Of a stretch of DNA of 64,000 bases, positions 32,785-44,222 are shown piece by piece. Both the position numbers and the translations under genes were made by a program. A model generated the notes under the pieces. It did not search any database and was not told the DNA's origin. It saw nothing but the letters and a program-made list of their open reading frames with translations. Within the stretch, counting starts at the first letter, position 1; each line of letters begins with the position of its first letter. This DNA comes from Phlegmacium glaucopus (taxonomy: Eukaryota > Basidiomycota > Agaricomycetes > Agaricales > Cortinariaceae), in contig MU130491.1 in assembly GCA_015039465.1 (NCBI GenBank), positions 199,929 to 263,928 on the forward strand, given 5' to 3'.

Positions 32785-35395
32785 TCACTTGTTCCCTGCC
32801 ACCCATTTTCCAATGCTGGTAGATGTTGCTCGTGCTGCAGCTTTCACAGTTTTCTGTCAGGAGAACTACAATCAACAATATATTTGAGTAGATGGCAACA
32901 ACAGGTACTCACCATGCTGGCTTTAAGAACTTGGTATCTCTAGTCAAGCAATAAGATTATTTTAGGCACTTTATATGAGGAAATGTTAGTGAACCTTAAG
33001 TTTGGTCTCTGGAAGTGTATCAAAATAAGATGTGAAGTCTTTGCTAGTCCCTTTTGGGTTGTTTTTGACCCAATCAATAGCACACAAGTTCCTTGTAACG
33101 ACAAGTTAGTGTCAGAATAGACATAAACCAGCTAGCACAATCACATACCTTGCAGTTGTTGACTTTGAAGTTCTCATTTTCCCAGATTTTTTTGTGGTTG
33201 CTTTTGCAGGGTTGGCTGAAGGTAAGCTAGGTGCTGTATCCTCTACCTGATCTGAGGCAGAATCATTGACTAAAGCGCCATCAGCAGAGCTCGTCTGTGT
33301 CAGTGCCAGTGTCGTCGTCATGGAAGTGGTGGCCTGAGCAGCCACAGAGGCTGTTGAGGTTGTGGCTTGAATGGGCTGCATTTGGATATTGCTAATGAGT
33401 ACTCCAATTAATCAGTAGAATGAGATTCCACGACTTTGAGATATGTCAATCCTGGGATGATGGATATTGAAGTGGCTGGCAAGTGAATGACTGCTGTGAG
33501 AGGATTTTTAAGCTAGTTGCATAGCATAATGATGTATTAGTGCTAATTTGTTTCTGTTAGTAAATAGGTTATGCTAACCTTTGGTATCAACTTGAAGATG
33601 GGAGGGCATTGTTCTTCAATTCCATTGTTGTCCCTTTCAAGAGTGGGGCCTAGGCTGATGGCGAGTTCAGTGTACTGTATGGATGCGTCCACCTGTGAGT
33701 CGCAGTAAGTTTATACAATTTATGGTTAAGTAAAAGCTGCTCACCTCAATTTCTGCATTCGTGACATTCTCTGCCTGGGACGTGTTACCATTCTTGTCAC
33801 CATGGAGTCCTGTGGCAAGGAGCCCTGTGATACCTGGTTCTACCTCCAATGTAGGAATCTCCTGCGATGACTGTGTAGTTTGAGGATTCAGAGTCTGAGA
33901 GGACAATGTTGATAGATGACTTGGATTATCAAGTTGTATGCCAGAATTGGAATCAGATCCCACTATTGGGATTAGATTTGTTTATTTTCAAGTGGATGAG
34001 ATCCTTACCTTGAGTCTCGGGACCCTGTACCAATGTTATTGGCAGTGGTGCCAGGGTGCTTAATGCCATAGGACTCTCACAAGTGGGAATGAAGATAAGT
34101 CCTGCAACATATGGGTAGATGGTTTGTCTAAGTTAGCCTGAGGATGATGACTTGCCTGCGACAGCTCTGTAAGGTCTTCATTATGGTTTATTGAAAAGTC
34201 TTGGATCGTCACCTGCGGCACAGGTAATTCCAGAGAGCTACTGGCCGCTTGCAGAGGACTCGTGTTGACCTAGACATCAGCTTGTAAGTGACCCTCAGGC
34301 CTCAGACTGTAATAGACAAAGACAAAAGATGGTTAAGCACTAACCTTGATTTCACCTCCAGTTCCACTATGCTCTGTACAATATCAATTTGTTAACCATC
34401 ATCAATCAGTTGCGTTTAATGTCGAATATGCTTACCAGGTATGATTGTCTTTGGTTCAAGGGCTGACTTTGGTTTTTTTGAGGGCAGAAGTAACAAGTCA
34501 GACTCAAGTGGGGGTCGCTTAGCACTGGTGGATCGATGTGAGCTTTTGCTGATGCCATTGGTTCCATTAGCCCACTGTGAGTAAGTGTCAGTACAAATTT
34601 TATTCAATTTCCAGTGTCTGTCACAATGAGTAAGCTTGGGAAACTGTTCATACATCCTTTGGAAAAGACCCATAAGAATTGTATGGCCAACTTTTGACCA
34701 AGTCTGTGGTGCCACCCCTGCCTGATCCATCTCTACCCAGATCTCTCTAACGGCCTTCCAAATTTCCATAGCTTTGTGACCATCAATTGGTTGGCTGTTG
34801 ATGTCTTCAATGAAGTTCATGGCAACATTTTCACATTTGGCAGCACGAGTCTTCCCACGTTCCCCTGGATGATCAAAACTCGCAACTACCTCTTTTTTCA
34901 TGGCTAACCAATCACTTTTGGTCCAGAATGCAATTTGAGGAAAGTCTTCACGAGATTGCATTGGTTTGAGACCAAGACTTGGAGGATGTGGGGAGAGTAG
35001 TGGTGTTTTGGCCTTGACAAATGAGAGACTGAGAGTATTAGTTGAGGTTTGGGTGATAGAAGTTGAGTGAATAGATTGTGCTAGAATTTGGTATGCATTT
35101 CTAAAAGCAAATATATATATAAGGTGCTGAATGGAAATTGTAAGTGTAAAACGCAAACTTACTGTAGAGTCTCCAACTGTGTGCAAAGAACTAAATTCTT
35201 CTTTTGAAGTTCTTCATTTGAGCGGTAGATGGCAGAAAACTGAGAGCTTGAACTTGAACTTGATAATGAAGAACCTGGTCGAGTGAGTGACATGTCGCCA
35301 CCAGAACTGGATGTTGATGTTGAACGTCGTATACCTGGAAGCCTTCCATAGTCTGCTTCCAATTGGGAGATGCTTCGCCTGACATTAGGAGGCAA
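32785..35395 (-). CDS. Repeated Agaricomycete protein of unknown function, coiled-coil N-terminus
   Basis: Minus-strand exons run from about 35395 (start not certain; no good ATG seen) to a stop TGA at 32785-32787. The N-terminal exon has a Ser-rich stretch and a short coiled coil (EELQKKNLVLCTQLETLQ), joining in phase to the large exon at 35152-34440. That exon carries a conserved-looking block: FWTKSDWLAMKKEV, NVAMNFIEDINSQPIDG, AVREIWVEMDQAGVAPQTW, FPKLTHCDRHWKL and ICTDTYSQW. I know this pattern as a high-copy family of predicted proteins in mushroom genomes, often in repeat-rich regions; its function is not known to me. A Lys-rich segment (KRPPLE...SKKPKSALEP) could be a nuclear signal. 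Several small Thr/Ser-rich exons (34300-32785) finish the gene, ending IGKWVAGNK. It may be transposon cargo. Confidence 0.55.
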
Positions 35396-35934
35396 GAATG
35401 AATGGAAATCAGAATACTGGCGCTATAAGTAAGGTAAATTGTAACTGACAACAATGCTCATGGCTTAGGCTATCTGTATGCTTATGTCTTATATGATGGC
35501 CATATGTTTGAAGTAGTAGCAAGAATGTACTGAACTATTAGAATATGAAATTTAGATACCTACATAAAAATGTGTGCTGGAATTCATCTGGTATACTCTC
35601 CTCTACTCCACCCATGCAGGCAACTTCAAGACCTGGCTTCTCAACTAGAAAATATTGTGGTTCAGGATCATTTTCAGACAATTTATAAGGAATCATTGCA
35701 ATGACAGACAGAATTTTCCAGGGATGATCTCCATATTCTCAACTCTGTCATGTGTGCATGACCAGTATGTGTTATGTGATTTTTGAAGGATCTCTGCATG
35801 TGGAGGAGAATATGTTGATATAAGAGCAAATGTTTCATCTGTCCTTTCTCCATTTGATATGATAGAAAGCTGAAAATAGAATGAAATTTCTGCAAAGTCA
35901 ATGCTTTGATTTCTGGTTATTATCTAAAAAAATC

Positions 35935-38868
35935 TCAATTATTATCTGTCATACACTTTAATATAATAGATGTACATGCCTTGACATTTCTAGCCATTCT
36001 AATCTTTGTTAAAGGCTTCAAGCTTTCTTTCCACAATGATCGGGCTACCTGCCCATTAGGCAGTTGGAGTCTTGCCCATCTGCATACTGCCAGATAATCA
36101 CCTACTTCAGGCATAATATTTGCTCTTCTCATAGCAGCCAACTCATTTTCATCAAGCTTATACAAATATTTGTCCCTTGCTTGGAGAAGTACATGACCTT
36201 CACCAATGTCTTGAGCTCCTCTAGGTATTTTTGGTTTCTCTTCTTCCAACTCTGGAATCATCGCTTTTAATGTATTGACTTGACGTTGCTGCAGACCCCA
36301 TTCTGAAAGATTGGCATAAGGATTAGAATGCTGATGAATCTCTTCACCAAGATTGCCAATAGTCCTCTCCATAACCCACTGTGAGGAAATAATAGGAGGG
36401 CCAATACAAACAGCCTCAGGTCCCAAATGGGTTAGTGCGTGAATGCTTTGGCGAACAAAATGAAGTTGTTCAGGGTGGCGCTGATAATACAGTAGTTCAA
36501 ACTCATAAGCAAACTCTAACAGAGCTGCATGAGCCTTCTTCAAATCTTCAGTGGAAATATGATGTTGATTCATAATCCACATTGCATAAATCAACTTGCA
36601 GAAATGTGCCCAATACCTTTCAGGTAGAATATTGAATAGCAGTGCTGGACCAAGTCCATAAAAATACATCAGAAACTCCCATGCTTTATATCCACTAGAA
36701 ATCTTTTCAGCAGGATTATGAGGAGGACGATCAAAGGAACCAGGAAGATATGGAGTACAAGCAGCCACATCTTTTCTATGTTTTTCCCATACAATTCCTT
36801 GCAATACTGCCCAATCCCAGGTTGATTTATTATCTTTACCATCACAATCAAAGGTTCCCTGCCAAATATTGATAAATAGATCTGGAATGTTAAGTGATGC
36901 CAAGTGCATGATATCAGATCCAAAACATCCAGGAATATCAAAGCGGTGCTGTGGAAGCAATCCAAGGAAGATGCTTGGCTTTGAAATTCCTGTTTCTAAA
37001 CGGCGTCTTTTGTATTGTGTTTCAGTCCTGGATCCCATAACATATTTGAGTTTCTCTTCATAGTCTTGGACTGAAGATGAAGGAAGTTGATAAACATCAA
37101 CATCAGGGTGATCACAACCTTGAACACTATAGTTGTTTGGCTTGAGTAATGCTGGATAATAGTGTGTCCCTCCTTGTTTATGGCGACCAGGCAAAGTACA
37201 GAATAGTCTACAACCATTTTTCCCATGGTGACCAACCAAACCATTGAGATATGCCATTCCAGGTCCATCTGCTGTTGCCAGACATAAAAATGGTTCAGAG
37301 GTAATTATTTTTTGTTGAATAGCATCCCACATACAAAGACCCTCTTTTTGCAATGCTGAAAGATGGTGCAAACTAGGAAATAGAAATGTGTCAGGATATT
37401 TGGGTTTATTGGGTCCAGGAATAAACCCTCCAGGCAAAACACATTTTTTTTTATATCAGCCATCAGGAGCATGATCAAATATAACCCAAATAAATATCCA
37501 ACAGTCAGAGGCTTTATTGGCATATAACTGGGCACCATCAAATGAGAACATTAGAACAAGATCATCATGCTTAATATGGCCATCATTCACAGCATCATTA
37601 AAGGCCTGCCCATGCATAATATCCTCCAACCAAGGCAGTTCACCATCATACTTCTTGAGAAGTTCCTCAATTTGGTGTTAAGAATGTGACAATAAAGCAA
37701 GTCTTCTGAGCTCTGTTCATTTAATCTGAGAGATTGCAACAAAGGCCCAAGTAGGATTGTCTGGAATACTCGATGGGCTTTCTTGGTTATAGCATTGTAT
37801 CGCATTTCTGCACATTCTGGGCAAACATCTAAATGTTTGTATGGACCAGTGAATGCAAGGCAGCTATTGATACACATATCGTGTCCAACAGAGAATACCC
37901 CAGTAACATCAGAAATATATTGTTTGACTTGTTCATAGGATGGTATTTCATCTTCTGGATATCTCCTAAGGATGGCATTGCAGACTGATGTGTATGTTCC
38001 TTGTGCTGCATTGGTTATTGCAAGGAATATATCCAATCCAAGACACATTCCTGGATTATCAGTAATACTAGGAATAGAGGTTGGAGGATTTCTGATTCGC
38101 TCCAAAGTTATTGAATTCAACCCTGAATGTTCATCATCCAGAGATGCTGATGCAATTGCCTTGATAAAGGCCATAGAAATTTTCAGACTGTGCAAAGTAG
38201 CAAGCTCATCAAGTTCATCAAGATTTAGATGAGAACTCTGAGGTTCTGGGACCTGCCCCCAAGATTGAGGGAACCCACCCAGATCAAGATCTGACATATC
38301 TGATGGGTCATCTACTATATCTCCAAGATCTTGATCTTGATCAAGCCCAAGCTCATCATCCTGGTTGTTATCTAAATCTTGGCATCCAGGATCTGGATGG
38401 ATCAGTTGGTCATATGCATCTTCTTCATCTTCTGAACCTCCAGAGCCTATAGGATCCTGACCTTGATTTAAAGCAACCCCAGGTGACGGGTATGACATAT
38501 CCTGATCCATTGTGTAAGTGTATTCCTGCAAGAGCACTGACATCAGATCAAACAGTACTAGTACTTTAAATATTGTACCTCACCTCAGGACTCTCAGTAT
38601 GATTCCCAGGTATGTCATCAATTTCCATTCCAGATTCATCATTCAAGTCCAAGTCCCCAGACCCAAGCCCAACATCTAAGTTGCCAGTATCTTCAGCTTC
38701 ATTATAAGAATCAGAAGAATCTTCCACTTCCATAGCTGAACCTGCTGCAATTCCTGTACTTGAGACTATAGCATTTGTATCAGACTTGTGCCTCTGGTAA
38801 GTAGAGCGAGACACCTCTTTTCCCCCCTTGCATCTTTTGAGACATGTGCAGAAGTACTTTTTAGCCAT
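35935..38868 (-). pseudogene. Plavaka-type (CACTA-like) transposase, inactivated
   Basis: Minus strand. The N-terminal exon (38868 to about 38575) starts MAKKYFCTCLKRCKGGKEVS. After an intron there is an acidic region, then a zinc-binding stretch (HDMCINSCLAF...CPECAEMRYN, near 37800). The catalytic core includes FSFDGAQLY (about 37535), VLPGGFIPGPNKPKYPD (37400), GHHGKNGCRLFCTLPGRHKQ (37200) and FGSDIMHLASLN (36900), as in TNP2/Plavaka transposases of basidiomycetes. Two lesions are visible: a frameshift near 37680 and an in-frame TGA near 37455 (before YKKKCVLPGG), where the family has Arg; CGA to TGA would explain it. The last frame is open for 500 codons. Long-decayed but recognisable. 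Confidence 0.82.
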
Positions 38869-38935
38869 GGTTTAGTTAGGGTTATGGTTAATTTTACTAG
38901 GGGAGAAACACAGATCAATCAGTAATGGGAATAGT

Positions 38936-38953
38936 GGGGGGGGGGGGGGGGGG
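38936..38953 (+). repeat. Poly-G tract of 18
   Basis: Eighteen consecutive G residues about 70 bp upstream of the transposase start. The length may be unreliable in sequencing. Confidence 0.9.
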
Positions 38954-39065
38954 AAGTGAAAGGCTCTTAGAGTTAACAAAGGGCTATATAAGTGAGCAGG
39001 ACCTCTCAGCTGACAATTCTTATCAGATATCTGTCAGAGTTTGACAATTAAATGACAGATCACAG

Positions 39066-40976
39066 TGATGTACCTGCAGTGGGATCAGACTGCAAGTAGT
39101 AAAGTAGTTTGTGGAGTTAGTGTAGATTTCCTCGATAGGGTTTAGAAGAGTTCACGGTATTGAAATACGCAAGAAGAGTAAACCGCGAAGATAGCAAAGT
39201 TTGCAAACAGTAGTGAAGTACATGAAGTAGTTTAAAGAATGAGACTATTGACTTAGAACATTGCTGCAAAGTTTATGGGATCAAAACTCTGGCCATCTCT
39301 TGTTCACCTGGCCTCCTACTTGCTACAGGTACTTAATACAAGAGTAATAAACTAACCAGGTGCAGATATGGAAAACAGTAATGTAAGAATTGAGCTAATG
39401 CAAAGTCACATGGGCCCAATAGTTTGGTAATGAAGGAATAGGAGATAAAGTAAAAATAAAGGTGATGAGTAAGGAGGTAATGAAATATATATATGGAAAA
39501 TTGAAAGAAAGTAAGTTGGAAACAAAACGGTGATAAGTACTCAGTGATATACATGTGAAATAGTGTAATTTAAGAAAACCACACTAAATACACCACTGCA
39601 AATGACGCGGTACGGGTTTCCTAGGTAGTATAACCATTCCGTTTATGTCTTTGGTGTATTTCCCAATATATTTCACTTTATAGTTGTGAACAACTTAAAT
39701 AGAATTCCGAAGACTAACTTCGATAGTAGAGCAACTAATACACTTTTCAAAACAAATGTGCAACCAATGCACTAATGCAAATAACTCCAATAGATTTTGA
39801 AGACTGACTTCAAAGGTAGTACAACCAATGTACAATATTAAACAATTCCAAACTTAGATCTGATGTTCTTTTTATTTTCTTAACTCTCTGATACAAAGTA
39901 TGAGAGGGGAAGAAAGAAACAATCCGATGATATTCTTACAAGTTTTCGTATGCTACATATACATATTTTAAACAATAAAACCGCTAAGTAATTGTATTTT
40001 ATTTATAGTTTGGGTTTTGGACCTTTGTTTATTGTGTTTATTGTTATCCGGTTACTTATTAGTAACCGTCCCGCAAATGTCCCTTCTCGGACTTTAACTA
40101 GTGAAGAACCGGGTGTCCGGCTCTCTCTTTGATTATGTAACCTTTCAACATGACCTTTGACGCGCGCTTAGCACATTTGTGACTTCTTGTAACACTCTGT
40201 GACAGACTTTTAGTTCTTGTAATATAAGTCCTTTGTCTTCTTCCTTTAGACATAGAGTTTTTAATGCATGGATAATTTCCCCCTTATTGTAGACTTAGTA
40301 ATTACATAAATTGCAATATATTCCTTGTTGACTGTCACAGATATTTATGGTTTTAGTCAGGAAATTCCAAAGGTTTTTAGACAGTATGATAATTAGGTGA
40401 AGTCACACCATAAATATCTCCAGCCTTATGTTATGAATTATTCATTGCAATGTCTGTTTAATCAACTGGTATAGTCAATACCAATGATTCTTTACTGTAT
40501 CAGATTGCACTCATAGTTTAGTTTTTAATAATTAAATCAGGGATATTTCCGGAAAAATAAGTATATCCGTGCATATACATATTTACACCGTATCAACGGA
40601 CCATAATAAAACCAGTGAAAGGGATGCGTATGCAAGCTGTGAAAGACTGTGAGATTAGAGAGTGGCTGTGCGAAGGTGTGGTTGCGAAGGAATCAAATGG
40701 TTAAGTCCAATATTGACTGAGAGAACTGAAGATATGTTGAAGTATGAAGTGCAAAGAGGAATGAGGGTGCTTTGGATAGTTATGAAGGTCGTAGAAGTGA
40801 TGTGTGAAGGTCATGCGAGGACTATATTATGTTGTGCGAGGTGTGAAGGATGTGCAAGAACCGTGAATGAGAGTGCAAATGAAGTTGGTACCCGCAAGGC
40901 ATCCGCGTATACTGCAAAGTTGTTAAATCGCAAAAATAACCAGTTTATGAACCTAGAGGCTATATGGATCCTATCA
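39066..40976 (-). repeat. Dispersed repeat R1, copy 2 (inverted)
   Basis: Reading minus, begins TGATAGGATCCATATAGCC and ends ...CACTGCAGGTACATCA. It follows the copy at 63372-64000 closely (for example GTAGCAAGTAGG near 39312) and the copy at 22530. It is about 1.9 kb with no transposase or polyprotein seen. TG...CA ends would fit an LTR, but no target duplication was found. 39560-40560 shows no gene. Confidence 0.6.
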
Positions 40977-41205
40977 ACGGTCACTTGATTCCAATGACAA
41001 AAATAACATGGGCTAATATTATATTGACAATAAAATAAACAGAACATGCTATGAAAGACTTGATAATCAACTGCAAAGGAATAAACTAAGGAAATGACAG
41101 TAAAAGAACCAAATATCTGCATTGAAGTGTTAGAACTTAGAAGAGCACTTATAAATCTTTGGATACAGAAGACCTACCTGTTAATATTGAATCCAGCATC
41201 CACCA
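40977..41205. other. No gene seen
   Basis: AT-rich spacer between repeat R1 and the repeat-containing ORF. Nothing recognised. Confidence 0.4.
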
Positions 41206-41712
41206 TCATGTTGCTGCTAATGCGATGCGCTGCTGCTTGACTTTATGGCAAAATTTCTGACCTCCTGCTGTTTTCTTCATGTAAGACTTGAGGGTCTGGC
41301 GATAAAGGCTCTCAACCTTATTTTTTGGATGTGGGTGACCAGGAAAAAATGACTGGCTAGTCACAAGGACTGATGAACATGGATGGATGAAGTGTGAAGG
41401 TGATTGGGTAGTTGAGGGTCCCAAATGAGTGTGATACTTGGTAATAGAGGGCCAAAAACAAGAGGGATTCTGATATGAAGTCGAGACAGCAAGTGTAAGA
41501 GGGTTGGAAGAAGGGGAATTGGCTGGAAGGGGGTTTGAAGAAAGGGAATTGGCTGGGAGAAGGTTGGAAGAGGGTAAACCAGCTGGGAGAAGGTTGGAAG
41601 AGGGTAAACCAGCTGGGAGAGGCTCAGACAAGGGTTGGTGAGAGGATGTGGTCACAGTGGTGAGGTCTGCCTGGAGGACATCAAGAAATGCATACGACCA
41701 AGAGAGTGGCAT
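41206..41712 (-). CDS. Ser/Pro/Leu-rich ORF with 10-residue repeats
   Basis: An ATG-started frame of 168 aa. Residues about 30-72 are imperfect 10-residue repeats of the LPAGLPSSNL type (about four copies), encoded by a 30-bp minisatellite (GGGAGAAGGTTGGAAGAGGG-like) at roughly 41505-41625. The C-terminus is basic (MKKTAGGQKFCHKVKQQRI). No family recognised. It lies inside the inverted-repeat-bounded segment and may be part of transposon cargo or a chance frame. Confidence 0.3.
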   Translation of the reverse strand: MPLSWSYAFLDVLQADLTTVTTSSHQPLSEPLPAGLPSSNLLPAGLPSSNLLPANSLSSNPLPANSPSSNPLTLAVSTSYQNPSCFWPSITKYHTHLGPSTTQSPSHFIHPCSSVLVTSQSFFPGHPHPKNKVESLYRQTLKSYMKKTAGGQKFCHKVKQQRIALAAT

Positions 41713-42462
41713 TAGAACATTCAGAAGACAAACTGCAGGCCTTCAAAGATAGCAGAGGAAATTTGTTGCCAGCTGACAGTGGCTGCGCAGGGCAATACCT
41801 GCAATGCATGGTATAGGCGCCTGGGCAGGCTGAAGGGATGTGCGTGCGCGAGCACAAGTATGTGTATACAAGTCGATGCAGATGTCAACACATCAACACA
41901 TCAACACAAAATTGTGCCAAGATGTCATTGACATGGCATGTTTGTTTATTTATAAGCAAGAGTCTCTCATGATTGACACAAGTTATTCAATGTTATTCAA
42001 TGTTATTTGAATGAGTCCGATTTAATAATATCTAATTTGAATTAATTACATCCAATTTTCACTGGGGTTGAGCCACAATTCAAGTCTGACACCAGAGAAC
42101 AGGTCAGCAGTGACTTTGAGGATATTGAAATGTCATGATAAGTAGTTCAAAGTTATTAACTTATTATAGAGAGCTGATGACAACAATGAAATGCAGGAGG
42201 AGGGAGGAGACTTGGCCCGGGTGATGGGATTTATTGGACTCAGTAATTAATATAAACAGTAGTTGATGATATTAATTCATGTTTGGCCAGCACAGGTCTA
42301 GCACCTTGCAAACAAGTAAAGAAAAGAGAGAAAACTACAGTACAAACTATCTTATTGTGCTGACTAATCCAGCTGAGCTTAGTCTTAGTGCATACCATAT
42401 TGGGCTAACTGCTGCTAATTGGGAAGGAGAGGTGGGCTGTTTGGAAACAGAAGGGGCACTGG
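41713..42462. other. No gene seen
   Basis: Contains the right inverted end (42050-42076) of the candidate CACTA-like segment. Short frames at 42279-42533 are not supported. Confidence 0.4.
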
Positions 42463-43394
42463 TGTTAAGTTTGGGAACTCTATTCCAGAGTATTGGACTG
42501 AGTTTAATTGGAACGGAACCATGGAACAGATAAGGACTTCAGCCTCACTGTATGTGCTGTGCTACCCTAAACCTTCATGTCCTAATTTCGGAGTAAGAAC
42601 AAAACAGAGTGGAACCGGAAGTTGCAGGAACTTAGAGGAAGAACAGGAGGAGGAAACTAAGTTGATATTTGAACTGAGGAATACATACAAGTTTTGAGTA
42701 CTTAAATAATAAAAGGAATAGCAACCAAAATATAAAAGAGAAATATAAAGTGCTGCGTTCTGCTCCCGGAAAGTCCTGCATTCTTGGGTGAATAATCCAT
42801 AGTGGGCATGCTGACTGATAGTGGGAAAGTGATGACAAAGAAATAGTCATTATGGTGAAGATGTGTAGAAAACTAAAACCGTCATTTTAAGGTTATATAT
42901 AGATGCTTTAATCAGGCTAGATAGATGTGATTGAGATCACAAGACTCAGTCACAATACAACAGACTATATTTAGATTTGTTACCATACCTAGATAGATGT
43001 GATCAAGATCACAAGACTATGCAACGGTAAGTAAGAGTAAGACTGGGTATTTCGTATTTTTACTCACCTCAGTCATGATACAATGGACTGAGGTGAAGTG
43101 GTTAATTTATCTACTATATATATGTATACAGAACAATGGTGGTGGCCAGTGGCTGGTGCCACAGTTGCTTACTTTGTCTTGGGTGGCCTTGAGGGCCACC
43201 TTGCTCAAATTCGCAACAAGATGTGGTAATGGGTTTGGAGTATCGTCGGAAGAGCTGGAATGATACAGAGAAGTCTCGGAGTTGGGTGAAGGAAGAGTAG
43301 ATCCAGATACAAGGGAAGGTACTGGACAGAGTACAGAGTACCAGAGACAACTCCGATGGAGCTGGACCTGAGTCACATATAATGGAATGTAACA
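42463..43394 (-). mobile_element. Solo LTR, family A, interrupted by another LTR
   Basis: Plus-strand ends TGTTAAGTTT...GGAATGTAACA. It aligns with the family A LTRs at 45065-45642, 54939-55506 and 55899-56828. Flanks are ACTGG and ACCAG (three of five match, differing by transitions). Removing the nested 355-bp LTR and its duplication leaves about 572 bp, the family A length. Confidence 0.75.
42864..43218 (-). mobile_element. Solo LTR (Copia LTR relative) nested in LTR A
   Basis: 355 bp, TGTAGAAAAC...TTCGCAACA on the plus strand, with 5-bp duplications AGATG at 42859-42863 and 43219-43223. Its inner layout (CCATACCTAGAT, an ACCTCAGTC...GACTGAGGT palindrome, a TATA-like box, GGTGGCC near the end) parallels the Copia LTRs at 43816 and 63039. 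Confidence 0.85.
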
Positions 43395-43810
43395 ACCAGT
43401 CAGTGCTAAGATGCACCTTTATGCCATCACAAACCCTACATAACATACCTTATATGTCAAAAAATCTGTTCAAAAAGTTGGCAAACAGAACCAGTCATGG
43501 GAAAAAGTTTGGAGATGTGTTTTTAGATATATTTTGCTATCCTGAGTTTGAATCTGCAATCAGAATGACCAAATTTCAGCCAATTGGGAGATATTAAATT
43601 TGTTGTGTTTGTTTGTCTGCGACTGTAGCCCATGCTTAATTCAACCAAGACCCCACAACTTAATCCCTGCCAGCCATTTGAAAAATACACATGATAATTC
43701 TGTGACATCACAAAAATGCTTTTACATATAAGAGCTGCAGTGATTGAAAAAATGATTGGATCAGTGATCCTATTTGTAATACAAACCTTATATTCCGAGG
43801 TGAAATTGTG
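43395..43810. other. Host sequence left of the Copia element
   Basis: No recognised gene. A plus frame at 43382-43597 has no domain. This DNA was contiguous with 63338 onward before the Copia insertion. Confidence 0.4.
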
Positions 43811-43815
43811 GTTAT

Positions 43816-44115
43816 TGTTAAATCTGGACCCTAGATGATAATGTGACAATACTCAGTCACTTGATATAACAACTGATATTTTTAGTCTACCATACCTAGA
43901 TGATAATGTGACAATACTAGGTACAGTAAGTGTAAGTAAATGAAGTAGGTAGAAGATAAAATAAGTCAGCATACCTCAGTCACTTGATATAATGACTGAG
44001 GTGCATCTATGGGACAGTAAGGTATTTATATGTAGCGGTACAAAGGAGGTGGCCTGTCTGTGGCATGTTAGCCACATAACCATTCTAGTTCATGGTGGCC
44101 TTCATATTCTTAACA
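43816..44115 (-). repeat. Copia 3' LTR
   Basis: 300 bp, TGTTAAATC...ATTCTTAACA on the plus strand. Contains the palindrome 43973-44002 and, on the transcribed (minus) strand, a TATA-like TATAAATA (complement of 44023-44030) upstream of it. Confidence 0.9.
43973..44002 (-). promoter_or_regulatory. LTR palindrome downstream of the TATA box
   Basis: ACCTCAGTCA, a 10-nt loop, then TGACTGAGGT. On the minus strand it begins about 20-30 nt after the TATA-like box, so it would fall near the start of the transcript. The same feature is at 63191-63220 (one arm mutated) and, in a related form, near 43070-43100. Confidence 0.6.
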
Positions 44116-44222
44116 CTGCTCCTCACCATGAACAAGGATCTCCTCCAAGAATGGAATCAACCAGAAGAAAGAAAGAAGAAGAAGAAAGAAGAAGGAAAAA
44201 AAATGAGAGAGAGAGAAAAAAA
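44116..44222 (-). other. Copia 3' untranslated segment with polypurine tract
   Basis: Between the RNase H stop and the 3' LTR. It carries a purine-rich ATGGTGAGGAGCAG immediately before the LTR and a long CT-rich run at 44165-44222 (purine-rich on the plus strand). Confidence 0.6.

Larger units (their letters stand above)
32030..42076 (-). mobile_element. Candidate 10-kb CACTA/Plavaka-like element
   Basis: Inverted 27-bp ends at 32030-32056 and 42050-42076 match at 24 of 27 positions and share the core CCCCAGTGAAAATTGGAT. Between them lie a Plavaka-type transposase pseudogene (35935-38868), a cargo-like gene (32785-35395), a repeat-rich ORF (41206-41712), a MITE-like insertion and a copy of repeat R1. 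No convincing target-site duplication was seen and the outermost bases do not read CACTA, so the exact boundaries are uncertain. Confidence 0.45.

Noticed and set aside
39066..40976. Repeat R1 as a complete LTR retrotransposon or solo LTR
   Set aside because: TG...CA ends are suggestive, but flanks ACCGT and CTGTG do not match and no polyprotein is present. Called only as a dispersed repeat.
32030..42076. Firm assignment of CACTA element ends
   Set aside because: The outer bases do not begin CACTA and no 2-3 bp target duplication could be singled out. Left as a candidate.
43382..43597. Plus-strand frame as a host gene
   Set aside because: No domain, starts inside a solo LTR, and no splice or conservation support.
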